Source: Aurantiochytrium sp. KH105 (lineage: Eukaryota; Sar; Bigyra; Thraustochytrida; Thraustochytriidae). Taken from it: DNA of 64,000 bases. A program made the position numbers and the translations under genes. The notes under the pieces were generated by a model, which worked only from the letters and a program-made list of their open reading frames with translations, was not told where the DNA came from and ran no database searches. The stretch lies in assembly GCA_003116975.1 (NCBI GenBank), contig BGKB01000023.1, forward strand, positions 357,255 through 421,254, written 5' to 3'. Positions 10,660-19,433 of this stretch are shown here, one piece after another (position 1 is the stretch's first letter; every line of letters starts with the position of its first letter).

Positions 10660-12376
10660 CTTCTCCGCTCAGCCCAGGCGGGGCGCGCGCGACAGAAGGC
10701 ACGGGAGGCGCCGGGGGAATGTACGAAGAGGCCGAAGCGAAGGCGAGCACGCTCGGGCGACGCTGCTGCGCGTGCGGCGCGGGCGCGGGCGTCTGCTACT
10801 CTCTCTGCCTGCCGTCTTCGACTCGGTCTGCCCGCTCCTCCTTGCAGCCACCGAAGAGGCGCGGCCCCGCAAGTCGCCTATCCCGCGCCCGCAAGTCCAC
10901 AATGGCCGCCACATAGTCCACAATGGCCCCGCCTTTCACTTGCGCGCTGCCACGCCCACTCCAACGACCGCCGCCCCGTCCTGAAGAAGAAGAATATGAT
11001 GATGGTGAAGAAGAGGACGACGAGGAAGTCCACCTCGAGCAGAACTCTGGCAGTGGCGGCCCGGAAAACAAGGTCGAGCTCGGCGCGAGCCTGCAGAGCG
11101 CGCGAGCGCGCGGAAAATCCTGGCGGCCGCGAGGGTGCGAGAGTGAAAATCCTCGACAAGAGTCGAGACGACAGTGGCGGATTCTGGGTTGACTTGCGAA
11201 CTGCGATTTTGCACTTGGGAGAATTATGTTGCACTTGTAAGGTGCTTTATGTCAGTGTAGACGTTGAGACAGACTTGGGTAAACTTCGGCGCTGGACCGC
11301 GCCGGGAACTGGGAACCCCGGTTTGTGTGTCTGTCTCTCTTGCTTCTTGCGAGACGAAGATGACGTGCTGGAGAGCGATGTTGACTTAATTGTACCGTGG
11401 CAAGGAGACGCCCAATGACAAACCGAGATGAGGTTGTCATTTCGCTTGGATGCTGTTCTTGTATTGTGAGAAGACATGGGAGGTAAATGGTTGTGCTTTC
11501 TTGAATCGCTCGATTCGCAAAATCTGCTCACGCTCCCTCGATCTTATCCTTTTTTAAAAGAGGGTGGAGAAAGGATATTTTCGTCATTGTTGCGTTGGGA
11601 GTGGTGATTCCGAAGTACATGTTTTTCTGAACCAGAAAACAAGTCTTGGAATTCGAGCAGAGTTGGAGCTGTGCTTCAAATCGATCGAGAGCGCGATCGG
11701 GTCTTGAAGTGTGCCTAGGCTCCCGCTCAGAACACTGAGAGTTCTCCTATAGTTTCCTTTTCGCGCTGCACTTCCAGTTTGCGATGCACGAGAGGGTTGT
11801 GTCTTTTCGTTGATTTGTGCCTTTTAGATGATTTGACAACTTCGACTACACTTGCCTTGTTTTCTTCGGAAGCAGAGAAATGGGAAACGCGCAAAGACAA
11901 ATCTGCATGACTCTCTCTCTCTCCTTTTCTCTTTCTCTGCTTGAAATTTCCAAGGCAAGGTGTATTGGAGACAAACGTCCATTCGTCAAGAACCAACAAG
12001 TTATTATGTATTTCTTCTTTTTTCTTGATTTGACGAACATTTTCTCTGGGTTTCAGATTTTTTTTTGGTGCTAATCGCCCCTAGCCAGAACCTGCAAGTC
12101 TTTTCTGATGCCAAGCACTCTTTTTACTGCGGCTAAAAAAACGCCCAACGCCGAGTCGCTGAAATGCAAATCCTAACCGTCACGCTCACATGAGACACGG
12201 GTCGGTCGATCAATCAATCAGTCAAACAATCAAAGCGCCGTCGGTCCCTCGTGGAAGGCCCTTGGCCCTGCGTAGCGCGGCGCAGCGCAGCCCACCTCAT
12301 CGCGACGTATCGTAAGGTGTCGAGCGCAACGAGCGCGCGCGACCAAGAGAAGGGAACGCGAAGAGTTCTTGGCGCG
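10660..12376. other. Divergent intergenic region between eIF3g and dTMP kinase
   Basis: The left third is GC-rich and holds CGCAAGT boxes (10867-10896, inverted copy near 10938) and a repeated AGTCCACAATGGCC block (10895-10907 and 10916-10928). The right two thirds are AT-richer. They contain three ACTTG boxes spaced 21 and 20 bp apart (11192, 11213, 11233), a CT-rich tract (11910-11940) and TCAA repeats (about 12207-12234). No gene is convincing; frames here start with non-ATG codons or are short. Confidence 0.6.
10867..10949 (-). promoter_or_regulatory. CGCAAGT box array upstream of eIF3g
   Basis: Two copies of CCGCAAGTC start at 10867 and 10889, exactly 22 bp apart, followed by a degenerate copy and an inverted CACTTGCGCG at 10938. 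The array lies about 210-290 bp upstream of the eIF3g ATG. The same box with the same spacing is found upstream of FAH and the WW-SAM gene. Function as a transcription-factor site is inferred from recurrence only. Confidence 0.5.
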
Positions 12377-13018
12377 ATGGCTGTCTCTGGTATGACGGCC
12401 CGGGGTGCTTTCCTCGTATTTGAAGGCGTGGACCGGTGCGGCAAGACGACGCAGACGCAGCGACTCGTGGCGGCTCTGCAGTCGCGCAAGGTGGACGTGG
12501 AACTGTGTAGGTTCCCGGATCGAACGACTGCCACGGGCAAGATTATCGACTCATACCTGAAGAACGGCGTGGAACTCGACGATCACGCTGTGCACTTGCT
12601 GTTCTCTGCAAATCGCTGGGAGTCTGCGCAAGCCATCCGCAAGAAGCTGGCCGCAGGCACCACTCTCATTGTTGATAGATATGCGCACAGTGGCGTTTGC
12701 TTTTCTGCAGCCAAGCAAGGAATGGATATCGAGTGGTGCAAGGCCCCGGACGCGGGACTTCCTGCTCCCGATGCGGTTATCTTTCTCAAGCTCGCGATTG
12801 CCGATGCCATGAAGCGCGGGCAGTTTGGCGAGGAGCGCTACGAGAAGCAGGACTTTCAAACCAAGGTTCTCGACAACTTTATGCAAATGAAGACGGACAG
12901 TTGGCGTGTCATTGACGCAAAACGGCCCATTGACGCTATTGCCGAGGAAATCGAGACGCTCGCGCTTGACATTATCAACTCATGTGCAGACAAGCCGCTT
13001 GAAACCCTCTGGAAATAG
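12377..13018 (+). CDS. DTYMK: Thymidylate (dTMP) kinase
   Basis: 213 residues from the first in-frame ATG (12377); the open frame extends upstream only through non-ATG codons. It phosphorylates dTMP to dTDP with ATP in the dTTP pathway. The P-loop 'GVDRCGKTT' is residues 17-25, 'RFPDR' 45-49 binds the nucleotide monophosphate side, 'LLFSANRWE' 74-82 is a family signature, 'DRYAHSG' 100-106 is the DR(Y/H) motif, and the LID region follows around 'KRGQFGEERYE'. Order and length match the eukaryotic enzyme (about 212 residues). Confidence is high. No mitochondrial leader is evident from this start. Confidence 0.96.
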   Translation: MAVSGMTARGAFLVFEGVDRCGKTTQTQRLVAALQSRKVDVELCRFPDRTTATGKIIDSYLKNGVELDDHAVHLLFSANRWESAQAIRKKLAAGTTLIVDRYAHSGVCFSAAKQGMDIEWCKAPDAGLPAPDAVIFLKLAIADAMKRGQFGEERYEKQDFQTKVLDNFMQMKTDSWRVIDAKRPIDAIAEEIETLALDIINSCADKPLETLWK

Positions 13019-14222
13019 ATCTCTCAATCGTAAGCGTAAAACATGTTGTCCTTTTTGTACACATTTGGATTCATGCCCAATCGAACTATTTTCATCTTGG
13101 TTGTTCTTTTCTCCACCAAAATTTGCTTTCTCCTCTTGGTAATTTGGATATGTGTGCGTGTGTGTGTCGCGCTTGCTTGATCGCTTGGGCGCGAACATGG
13201 CCTACTCGGGAGCTCCCATTCTAAAAATAATTATTTTTTTGAGAACGTCGGACTTACTGTTATGCTCAAAGTCCACCACCGATGGTGACAAGGCCATCAG
13301 AAGCTCGCAGTCAGTGTGTATGCGTTGTTGGCCCAATTTTAATCTCCAAACATATCAGCCCTTCACACCGATGCATGTTTGTCGCCAGTACGATAGGGGC
13401 GCACAAGTCAATAAAGCAATTTCATTATCATGTGATGTGAACGAAGTCTCCGGACTCAGAATATTCGATCGCAGCTATACCCTAGTCTATACCGCTTTTT
13501 GGCTATACGCGAGAAGCCCCCTCCCCCCCACTATTGTTTTCAAGGATTCATGAACCTTGGAGAATCCGAGTCGGTGTTCTCCGAATGTTGCATCGCAAAC
13601 AGAGCTTTGACCAACACTATTCGATGACTCTTGGATTTGAAATCTCGAAGATTCGAAGTCTTTTGGGTTCGAAAGGCCTGGCTGGCAAAGAAGCGCAAAC
13701 GACGGTCGGAACCTACCACGCTTACCAAGGATCAGCTCGGCCGCGGAATTCCTTTATTCACACAATCAATAATTCCTGCCTCGAACAGAAATACCTAGGA
13801 CAAGAGCCTTTTTTAGTTTTATTTCGATGTGCGACCCGTTCGAGATGATGACGTAGAATCTTCATCGTTTGCTTCGCGTGCACTGCTGATGATCGCTGCT
13901 GTCATCAAACCTGCACCACCTCATCATGTACCACTTCGCTGCTCACACTCTCTGTTGGTCAGTAACATGTAAGTAGCAGCGTGGCCAACTCGCCGGCTTC
14001 AAGCAAGAGCGTCGAGCTCGTAGCGAGAGACACCCATTCGCAAGACCTGGGCCGTCGCAAAGCGACTCCCAGCTGAGCTCGCCTCGTGGTGCTGCCAGGT
14101 GAAAGAGGAAGTGTATACTTGTCTGCAGACAAAGCGAGTACTCGCACGTTCGCAGCGTCGGTTTTTCCCTTTGCCTTGGGCGGCGCGCGAGACGCGGCGC
14201 GCCCGGGCGGCCGGCGGCAGCG
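13019..14222. other. Intergenic region
   Basis: Mostly AT-rich 3' flank of dTMP kinase with a TG-rich tract (13151-13168), an AT palindrome-like stretch near 13222 and AATAAA-like words near 13,409. Composition switches sharply to GC-rich around 14,160, just before the next start codon. No supported gene. Confidence 0.6.
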
Positions 14223-15392
14223 ATGGCGTGGGCGCGGGGCGCAGAGGCGGCGCGGACGCCGCGGCCGGCGGCCGCGCGGCGGCGGCGAAGGCGCCAGCAG
14301 GCCGCGCGGGATGCGGCGAGGGGGCCATCGCGCATCGGGGACGCCCTCGCGGCGCCGGCGCTCGAAGCTGTCGCGCCCGAGACGCCGCCGCTGAGGAGAG
14401 GCGCGGGGCTTGCGGCCGAAGGGGATGCGCACGTGGGCCGTGAGCAGGACCTTGCAGAGGTGACCGCCTTCCTCCGGGGGTTGTACCCTTCGGAGGACTT
14501 TCAGGTCGACATCGTCATGGCCGAGGGCGACGGCGACGAGGGCAACACGCAAAACCTTGGTGACTCGCAAAATCTCAAGACGCCCGAAGCCCTCACGAGT
14601 AGCGGCGCCGACAAGCCACCCGCCAAGCCTGCGCCTCCTCGGTCTCGACAACGACGACGACGGCCCCTAGCGATTGCCGAGTGCGACGAGTCTTCTACGA
14701 CGGGGTCGGATCTCGCCCACGATGCGCACGGCCGTCTCAAGACGAAATTCCAGCGCACCCTGGATCTCTCTGCGGACTCGCGCGAGGGTCTCCTTGATCT
14801 CGCGACCGCGCGCAAGGCTGCCTTCTTGTCGCGCGGCTTGCGCACGCGCTCCGGCCACCAGCTCTTCGAGCCTGTGCAGGAAGCCGACCCTACCCCGCAC
14901 GTCTATCCGGGGGACACCGGGTTCTTCGCCAATTCCTCCTCCGCCGCCTCCTCGTCCAGGGCCGCCCGACCTCGGCTTTCTCCTGCCGCTGCCGCGCCTC
15001 TTTCCCCGCTCTCGCCCTCCTCCCCCTCCTCCTCGCCCTCCTCCTCCTCGCCCGCCTCCATCTCCTCGCTCTCCACGCCGCGCTTCCCGCGCGTCTCGGG
15101 CAGCGCGAACTTCGTGCGCGAGCCCCTGCAGCTGCGCGCCCTGGGCTCCCGCATATCGCCCTCCGCCGCCGCCAGCTCCGCCTCCTCGCGGCTCCCGGCG
15201 GGGCCTCCCGCGCCGCCCTCCTCGGCCCCCTCGTCCTCCTCGTCCCCGTCCCCGCCGCCCTCCTCGTCCTCCTCCGCGCCCTCCTCGGCGGCCGCGACCT
15301 CGTCCTCGCTGGCGGAGGCGCGCGCCTTCGCCTCGCGCTGGCGGCAACGGGCCCTGGCCCAGGTCCCACCGGACCCCGCGCGCGCGCCCTGA
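14223..15392 (+). CDS. Hypothetical Ser/Pro/Ala-rich protein
   Basis: 389 residues from ATG 14223. No family is recognised. The first 45 residues are Ala/Arg-rich. The middle (about 60-240) is more complex, with 'LKTKFQRTLDLSADSREGLL' and 'ATARKAAFLSRGLRTRSGH' looking like genuine conserved sequence. The last 150 residues are Ser/Pro low complexity. It sits head-to-tail 341 bp before the MDM1-like gene, so the two could be one spliced gene; I saw no clear intron joining them. The N-terminal start is uncertain because the region is so GC-rich. Antisense frames over the same DNA are Arg/Gly-rich noise. Confidence 0.5.
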   Translation: MAWARGAEAARTPRPAAARRRRRRQQAARDAARGPSRIGDALAAPALEAVAPETPPLRRGAGLAAEGDAHVGREQDLAEVTAFLRGLYPSEDFQVDIVMAEGDGDEGNTQNLGDSQNLKTPEALTSSGADKPPAKPAPPRSRQRRRRPLAIAECDESSTTGSDLAHDAHGRLKTKFQRTLDLSADSREGLLDLATARKAAFLSRGLRTRSGHQLFEPVQEADPTPHVYPGDTGFFANSSSAASSSRAARPRLSPAAAAPLSPLSPSSPSSSPSSSSPASISSLSTPRFPRVSGSANFVREPLQLRALGSRISPSAAASSASSRLPAGPPAPPSSAPSSSSSPSPPPSSSSSAPSSAAATSSSLAEARAFASRWRQRALAQVPPDPARAP

Positions 15393-15733
15393 CCACCCCC
15401 GCGCCGCGGGCCCCGGGTCTCGTACGAGATCGCGCCGCCGCGGCCCCGTTTTTTCTCTCCTTTCCGCCTTCGTTGACGCTGTGACCCCGGCAGGGCGCAG
15501 GCAGACCCCGATCACATCGCGGCACCGCACCGCACCGCGCCGCACCGCGTCTTGTCGCAGCGACGCAGAGCGCAGCTCGTCGCCGGCGCCCGCGCCGCCG
15601 CGGCCCTCCTCGGCGCTGGCCGGGAGCGCCCTCGGCCGGGAGCGCCCTCGGCCGGGAGCGCGGGCGAGGGAGGTCTGCGCGGTTTTTTCCATCGGGGCCC
15701 CCCGTTTCGCGCGGAGAGAGAGACGGGAAGAGC
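15393..15733. other. GC-rich spacer with tandem 16-bp repeat
   Basis: Short intergenic spacer between two + strand genes. It contains CACCG repeats (about 15523-15548) and a tandem 16-bp unit GGCCGGGAGCGCCCTC starting at 15618, 15634 and (partial) 15650. It presumably contains the promoter of the downstream gene. Confidence 0.6.
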
Positions 15734-17923
15734 ATGGAGCCCGCGGCGAGGCCGGCGAGGCCCGCGCTCGCGTACGCGCCCGGGGCCAGCCGCGCGGCGG
15801 CGCTGGAGATCCCGGGCCGCGGCGCAGGAATCCTGCCTCCGCCCGCGACGCTCGCCGCGGAGGCCGAGGCCGAGGCCGAGGCGTGGCGAGCCGTGGAGCG
15901 CGCGGAAAAGCTCGTGGGCGTGCCCGTCGTGCACCTCGGCGCCGCCGCCGCCGCGCGTACATCTGCCGCCGCAAGCACGCCGCGCGTGTCGCAGACGGTG
16001 CAGGCCGCGCGCGACCACTTTGACGAAATCTTTAGCGAGTTCAACACCACGCTCGAGAGCGAGTACGATGACGTCTTTGAGCCCCCGCCGCCTGACGCCT
16101 ATCTGGAGAAGAACCGGGTCCACGAAATCCACCCACGCGACAAGCTCGCGTGGTTCTACGGGTCAGGAGGAGCGAATGCAGAGACTGGTGACCCTCCAGA
16201 TGATCTCGGCGGCGCAGAGTTCGGCCGCGGTCCCCGAGGATCCAAGGCAGTCGGTTTCTTTCAAGACGCGCGGATCCAGGGCCGAAAGCATGTTCCCGGA
16301 CACACTCTCGGGGAAGAGTCCACCAGCGCTCCTTGGCGTCATCGAACCCCGACTAGCGTGCAGCAAGCGCTGTTGCAGCCTCGATCTGCTGAAGATCTCG
16401 TCGAATCGGAAGCCCACGCGAGCTTCCACGGCCCTCCTGCCGATTGGAAGCCGCCGGCGCTTGCGCGCGTGCCGCCAGAATCGATCCGCGCGGGAAATAC
16501 CCTTTTTTCGTCGCGCACGGCTCCCCCGCCTCCGCCACCGGCCCCCGTTGACCTCGCGCGCATGCGCAGTGCCTTTGAAGAAGAGATGAGCCGCATTCAC
16601 AACACTGACGACGCAAGTCCGCTCGTCTCAGAGTACGACGCGCGGTTCACCGCGCCAGCACTGCGTGTACCGTCTGACGCTGATGGCCTCGAGGCGTCTT
16701 TGCTGTTGGGCCCAGCGGCGCCCACAGAACACCAGCTCGCATTTAGACCCTTTGCACAAGACGATTTGGCTGCCATTCGGCAACAAATGCCTGCGGGCGC
16801 CACGTCGATGCGACCGGGATCCGCGAGGGTCACTTCTTCATGGGGACGGACAGCTGCAAAGGAAGATCCGATGTCTACCGAATACGCGTCGTCCTTTGCA
16901 GACCTGGAAAAAAGACGCGCCGCCACCGCCGCGGCGCGAGAAGAAAAGCTTGCCAAGGAAGCCAAACGTGCCTCTGAAACAGCCAAGATGGCAGCTGCTT
17001 TTGCCGCCAAGGCAGCCGCGAAAGCGGCCACGAAGCTGCAAGTATCCACGGCAGCAGACACAGCCTCGTCCACTGAATACCGAGATCGTTTCTGCCATGG
17101 CGGCGATACAAGTGTGCTCCCGGACCCTGGATTCTTGCCCTCTCCTCGCAAGCAGAAACCGGTGAAACTTGACGAACCCATGCTCTCTGAATACGATCAC
17201 GAGTACGATCATCTGGGAAAGCCCAAGCCCCCGGCAGAAAGACCTCCCCCACACACGTACACGCCTGGTTTCATTACCGAGTATGAGGGTGCTATTTGCG
17301 GCTACGACTTGCGCCAAGACGTCAAGTCGATCAATCAGGAGCTTCAGGACATTGAGCGCAAGTCTGCGCTCAAGCCTGCCTATGCGCTCAAGCCAGAGCA
17401 CAAGCACAAACATCGTCTTATTGACGCAGAGGCTGCGCGGGGCTACGTCCCGAAAACTGAGCACATGCAAAGCTTTGTGGACCCTCGTGCGAAATATCAC
17501 CAATTTTCGGACCAGTTCAAAGCTACAGCCCAACTCGATGATGCGAAACTCGGGCCCAAGGAGATTAGTGTAAACAAAGCTGCCCACACCGAAAAGGTTG
17601 CGCGTGAGCTTGGAATTAAGGGGATTCCTGAGCGTCCGCGTCCTTCGCACGAGGACATCATCGAGGCGACCAGCAAACAAAGTCTCAAGTGGTGGAACGA
17701 GGAGGGTCGTCGGCTGTGGGCAACCTACAATCCCGTATCGCTCTACCCGCGCTGGAATCCATTTGGAGATCGATTCAAGACCCCAGAGACCGAATATCAG
17801 CGCGCATTCCGAAAGTCGGCAATGGCTGCTGCCGCCGCTAATAACACTGCTGCTAGAAGCACGACCGCGCCAGCAGAGATACCTACGCCAATTGTACCGC
17901 CAGTAGCAGAGGGCGCCATGTAG
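15734..17923 (+). CDS. MDM1-like microtubule-associated repeat protein
   Basis: 729 residues from ATG 15734. At least six copies of a short (S/T)-E-Y-x-x-x-(F/Y) motif are spread along it: 'ESEYDDVF', 'VSEYDARF', 'STEYASSF', 'STEYRDRF', 'LSEYDHEY' and 'ETEYQRAF'; 'ITEYEGAI' is a degenerate copy. Such SEYxxxF repeats are the hallmark of vertebrate MDM1, a centriole-lumen microtubule-binding protein that limits centriole duplication. An Ala/Lys-rich helical segment (about residues 395-440) separates the central repeats. Tyr-rich 'RAKYHQFSDQF' and 'YPRWNPFGDRF' near the C-terminus look related. Family assignment rests on the repeats alone. Single exon, convergent with FAH (154 bp). Confidence 0.6.
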   Translation: MEPAARPARPALAYAPGASRAAALEIPGRGAGILPPPATLAAEAEAEAEAWRAVERAEKLVGVPVVHLGAAAAARTSAAASTPRVSQTVQAARDHFDEIFSEFNTTLESEYDDVFEPPPPDAYLEKNRVHEIHPRDKLAWFYGSGGANAETGDPPDDLGGAEFGRGPRGSKAVGFFQDARIQGRKHVPGHTLGEESTSAPWRHRTPTSVQQALLQPRSAEDLVESEAHASFHGPPADWKPPALARVPPESIRAGNTLFSSRTAPPPPPPAPVDLARMRSAFEEEMSRIHNTDDASPLVSEYDARFTAPALRVPSDADGLEASLLLGPAAPTEHQLAFRPFAQDDLAAIRQQMPAGATSMRPGSARVTSSWGRTAAKEDPMSTEYASSFADLEKRRAATAAAREEKLAKEAKRASETAKMAAAFAAKAAAKAATKLQVSTAADTASSTEYRDRFCHGGDTSVLPDPGFLPSPRKQKPVKLDEPMLSEYDHEYDHLGKPKPPAERPPPHTYTPGFITEYEGAICGYDLRQDVKSINQELQDIERKSALKPAYALKPEHKHKHRLIDAEAARGYVPKTEHMQSFVDPRAKYHQFSDQFKATAQLDDAKLGPKEISVNKAAHTEKVARELGIKGIPERPRPSHEDIIEATSKQSLKWWNEEGRRLWATYNPVSLYPRWNPFGDRFKTPETEYQRAFRKSAMAAAAANNTAARSTTAPAEIPTPIVPPVAEGAM

Positions 17924-18077
17924 AGAAATGTACTCTACCACTTTTACAAAGCAACATTTACTGCCACTCATCAAAATAAAAATCGAGATTCTTTTTGTCT
18001 TTTTCCCTGAAGCAACGATGAGAAAAGTGCGTGCGGGCCCTTGTTGTCGAAGAGAGGGCCAGGATCAGAAGATGCAC

Positions 18078-19433
18078 CTACTGCGGTTGTGCCGGGAGGA
18101 TCTTGCCGGTGCACTCTCCAAAGCCGACGCGGTAGCCCTCGCCCTCACACCAACCTGTCATGATGACCGTGTCATCGTCCTTGATGAACTTGCGCTCGAC
18201 GCCGTCCTTGATCTGAATCGGCTTGGTGCCTTTCCAGCAGATTTCGAGCATCGAACCAAAGCTGCCTTCTTCGTCGCCGCTGATGGTGCCAGAACCAAGC
18301 AAGTCGCCAGGACGCATTTCGCATCCCGTCACGGTGTGGTGCGCGAGCTGCTGACGGTGCGTCCAGTACATGTGACGGTAGTTGGATTCGCAAACGCGAA
18401 AGGGCTCAGGACCAATGTCTTCTGCCTGGATGGCAACCTCGAGACGAATGTCGTAGGTGCTGTATCCAGGCTCGCGCAGGTACGGGAGTGGCTCAGGGTC
18501 GTTCTGCTCGCCCGCGCTGGTTTTCGCTGTAAAGGGTTTGAGGGCATCCGTGGTGACAACCCAGGGAGAGATCGAAGAGGCAAAGTTCTTGGCTCCAAAG
18601 GGACCGAGTGGGACGTATTCGAACTTTTGAATGTCGCGCGCGCTCCAGTCGTTGAGAAGCACAAAGCCAAAAATATGGTCCTCGGCGTCCTCAATCTTGA
18701 TTGGACTTCCCAGCTTGTTTCCGGGCCCAACAAAGACGCCCATTTCAAGCTCAAAGTCGAGAAGCTTGCAAGCACCATAGACGGATCCTTGCTTCGGGTC
18801 AGCCGGATCTTTTTGCAGTTGGCCGCAAGGGCGGCGCACAGCCGTTCCGCTCTTGACCACGGTCGAGGCGCGACCATGGTAGCCGATGGGCATGTGCATC
18901 CAGGCGGCTGGGAGCGCATTTTCCTTGCCGCGGAACATGGTGCCGACGTTGGTCGCGTGCTGGCGCGAGGCGTAAAAATCAGTGTAGTCACCAATTTTGG
19001 CGGGCAGCTGCATCTCCACGTCCGAGACAGGGATGAGAACGCGCGCGCGGAGATCAGCATCGTCGCGAAGCTTGGGCTCGTCCTTGCTCAGAAGCTGCTG
19101 CAGCCTCTTACGCGCCTGCGTCCACACGGACCTGCCCATGCCCATGAAAGCGTTGAGACAGTCATGCGTGAAGCAGCTCGAGTCAAAGGCGTCCTCGAAG
19201 AGACCTGCCTCGTGCAGAGCCGCGAGGTCGACGACAAAGTCGCCGATCCTCGTGCCCACGCGTGCCTTGGCGTCCGCATTCTTGGACGAGAAGACGCCGT
19301 ACGGCAAGTTCTGCACCGGGAAGTGGGACGCGGCGTCCACTTCCACGAAGCTCTCCATGTCGCCGCCCATCGCGCCGTTCGCCCCCTCTTCTTCCCTGCG
19401 CGCTCGCTTCGCGGTGTGCTCCTCCGTGCTCAT
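18078..19433 (-). CDS. FAH: Fumarylacetoacetase
   Basis: 451 residues from the first ATG (complement of 19431-19433); the frame is open further upstream only from a GTG. The last step of tyrosine degradation: hydrolyses 4-fumarylacetoacetate to fumarate and acetoacetate. The N-terminal SH3-like domain begins with 'FPVQNLPYGVFSS'. The catalytic domain has 'GDYTDFYASRQHATNVG' (metal Asp, general-base His), 'MPIGYHGRAS', 'LDFELEMGVFVGPGN' (two metal Glu), 'NDWSARDIQ' (metal Asp), 'MRPGDLLGSGTISG' and a terminal 'VGFGECTGKILPA'. All are typical of eukaryotic FAH. It is about 30 residues longer than the human enzyme at the N-terminus; a start at an internal Met ('MESFVEV') would restore the usual length. 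Confidence 0.97.
   Translation of the reverse strand: MSTEEHTAKRARREEEGANGAMGGDMESFVEVDAASHFPVQNLPYGVFSSKNADAKARVGTRIGDFVVDLAALHEAGLFEDAFDSSCFTHDCLNAFMGMGRSVWTQARKRLQQLLSKDEPKLRDDADLRARVLIPVSDVEMQLPAKIGDYTDFYASRQHATNVGTMFRGKENALPAAWMHMPIGYHGRASTVVKSGTAVRRPCGQLQKDPADPKQGSVYGACKLLDFELEMGVFVGPGNKLGSPIKIEDAEDHIFGFVLLNDWSARDIQKFEYVPLGPFGAKNFASSISPWVVTTDALKPFTAKTSAGEQNDPEPLPYLREPGYSTYDIRLEVAIQAEDIGPEPFRVCESNYRHMYWTHRQQLAHHTVTGCEMRPGDLLGSGTISGDEEGSFGSMLEICWKGTKPIQIKDGVERKFIKDDDTVIMTGWCEGEGYRVGFGECTGKILPAQPQ

Noticed and set aside
9856-11418. 520-codon + strand frame
   Set aside because: Antisense to eIF3g and its promoter; the minus-strand reading has the RRM.
13534-13848. 104-codon + strand ORF in an AT-rich gap
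   Set aside because: Short, no motif, non-ATG start and no supporting structure.
14674-16050. Several 380-450 codon frames on both strands
   Set aside because: Pro/Arg or Arg/Gly low-complexity readings of GC-rich DNA overlapping two better-supported + strand genes.
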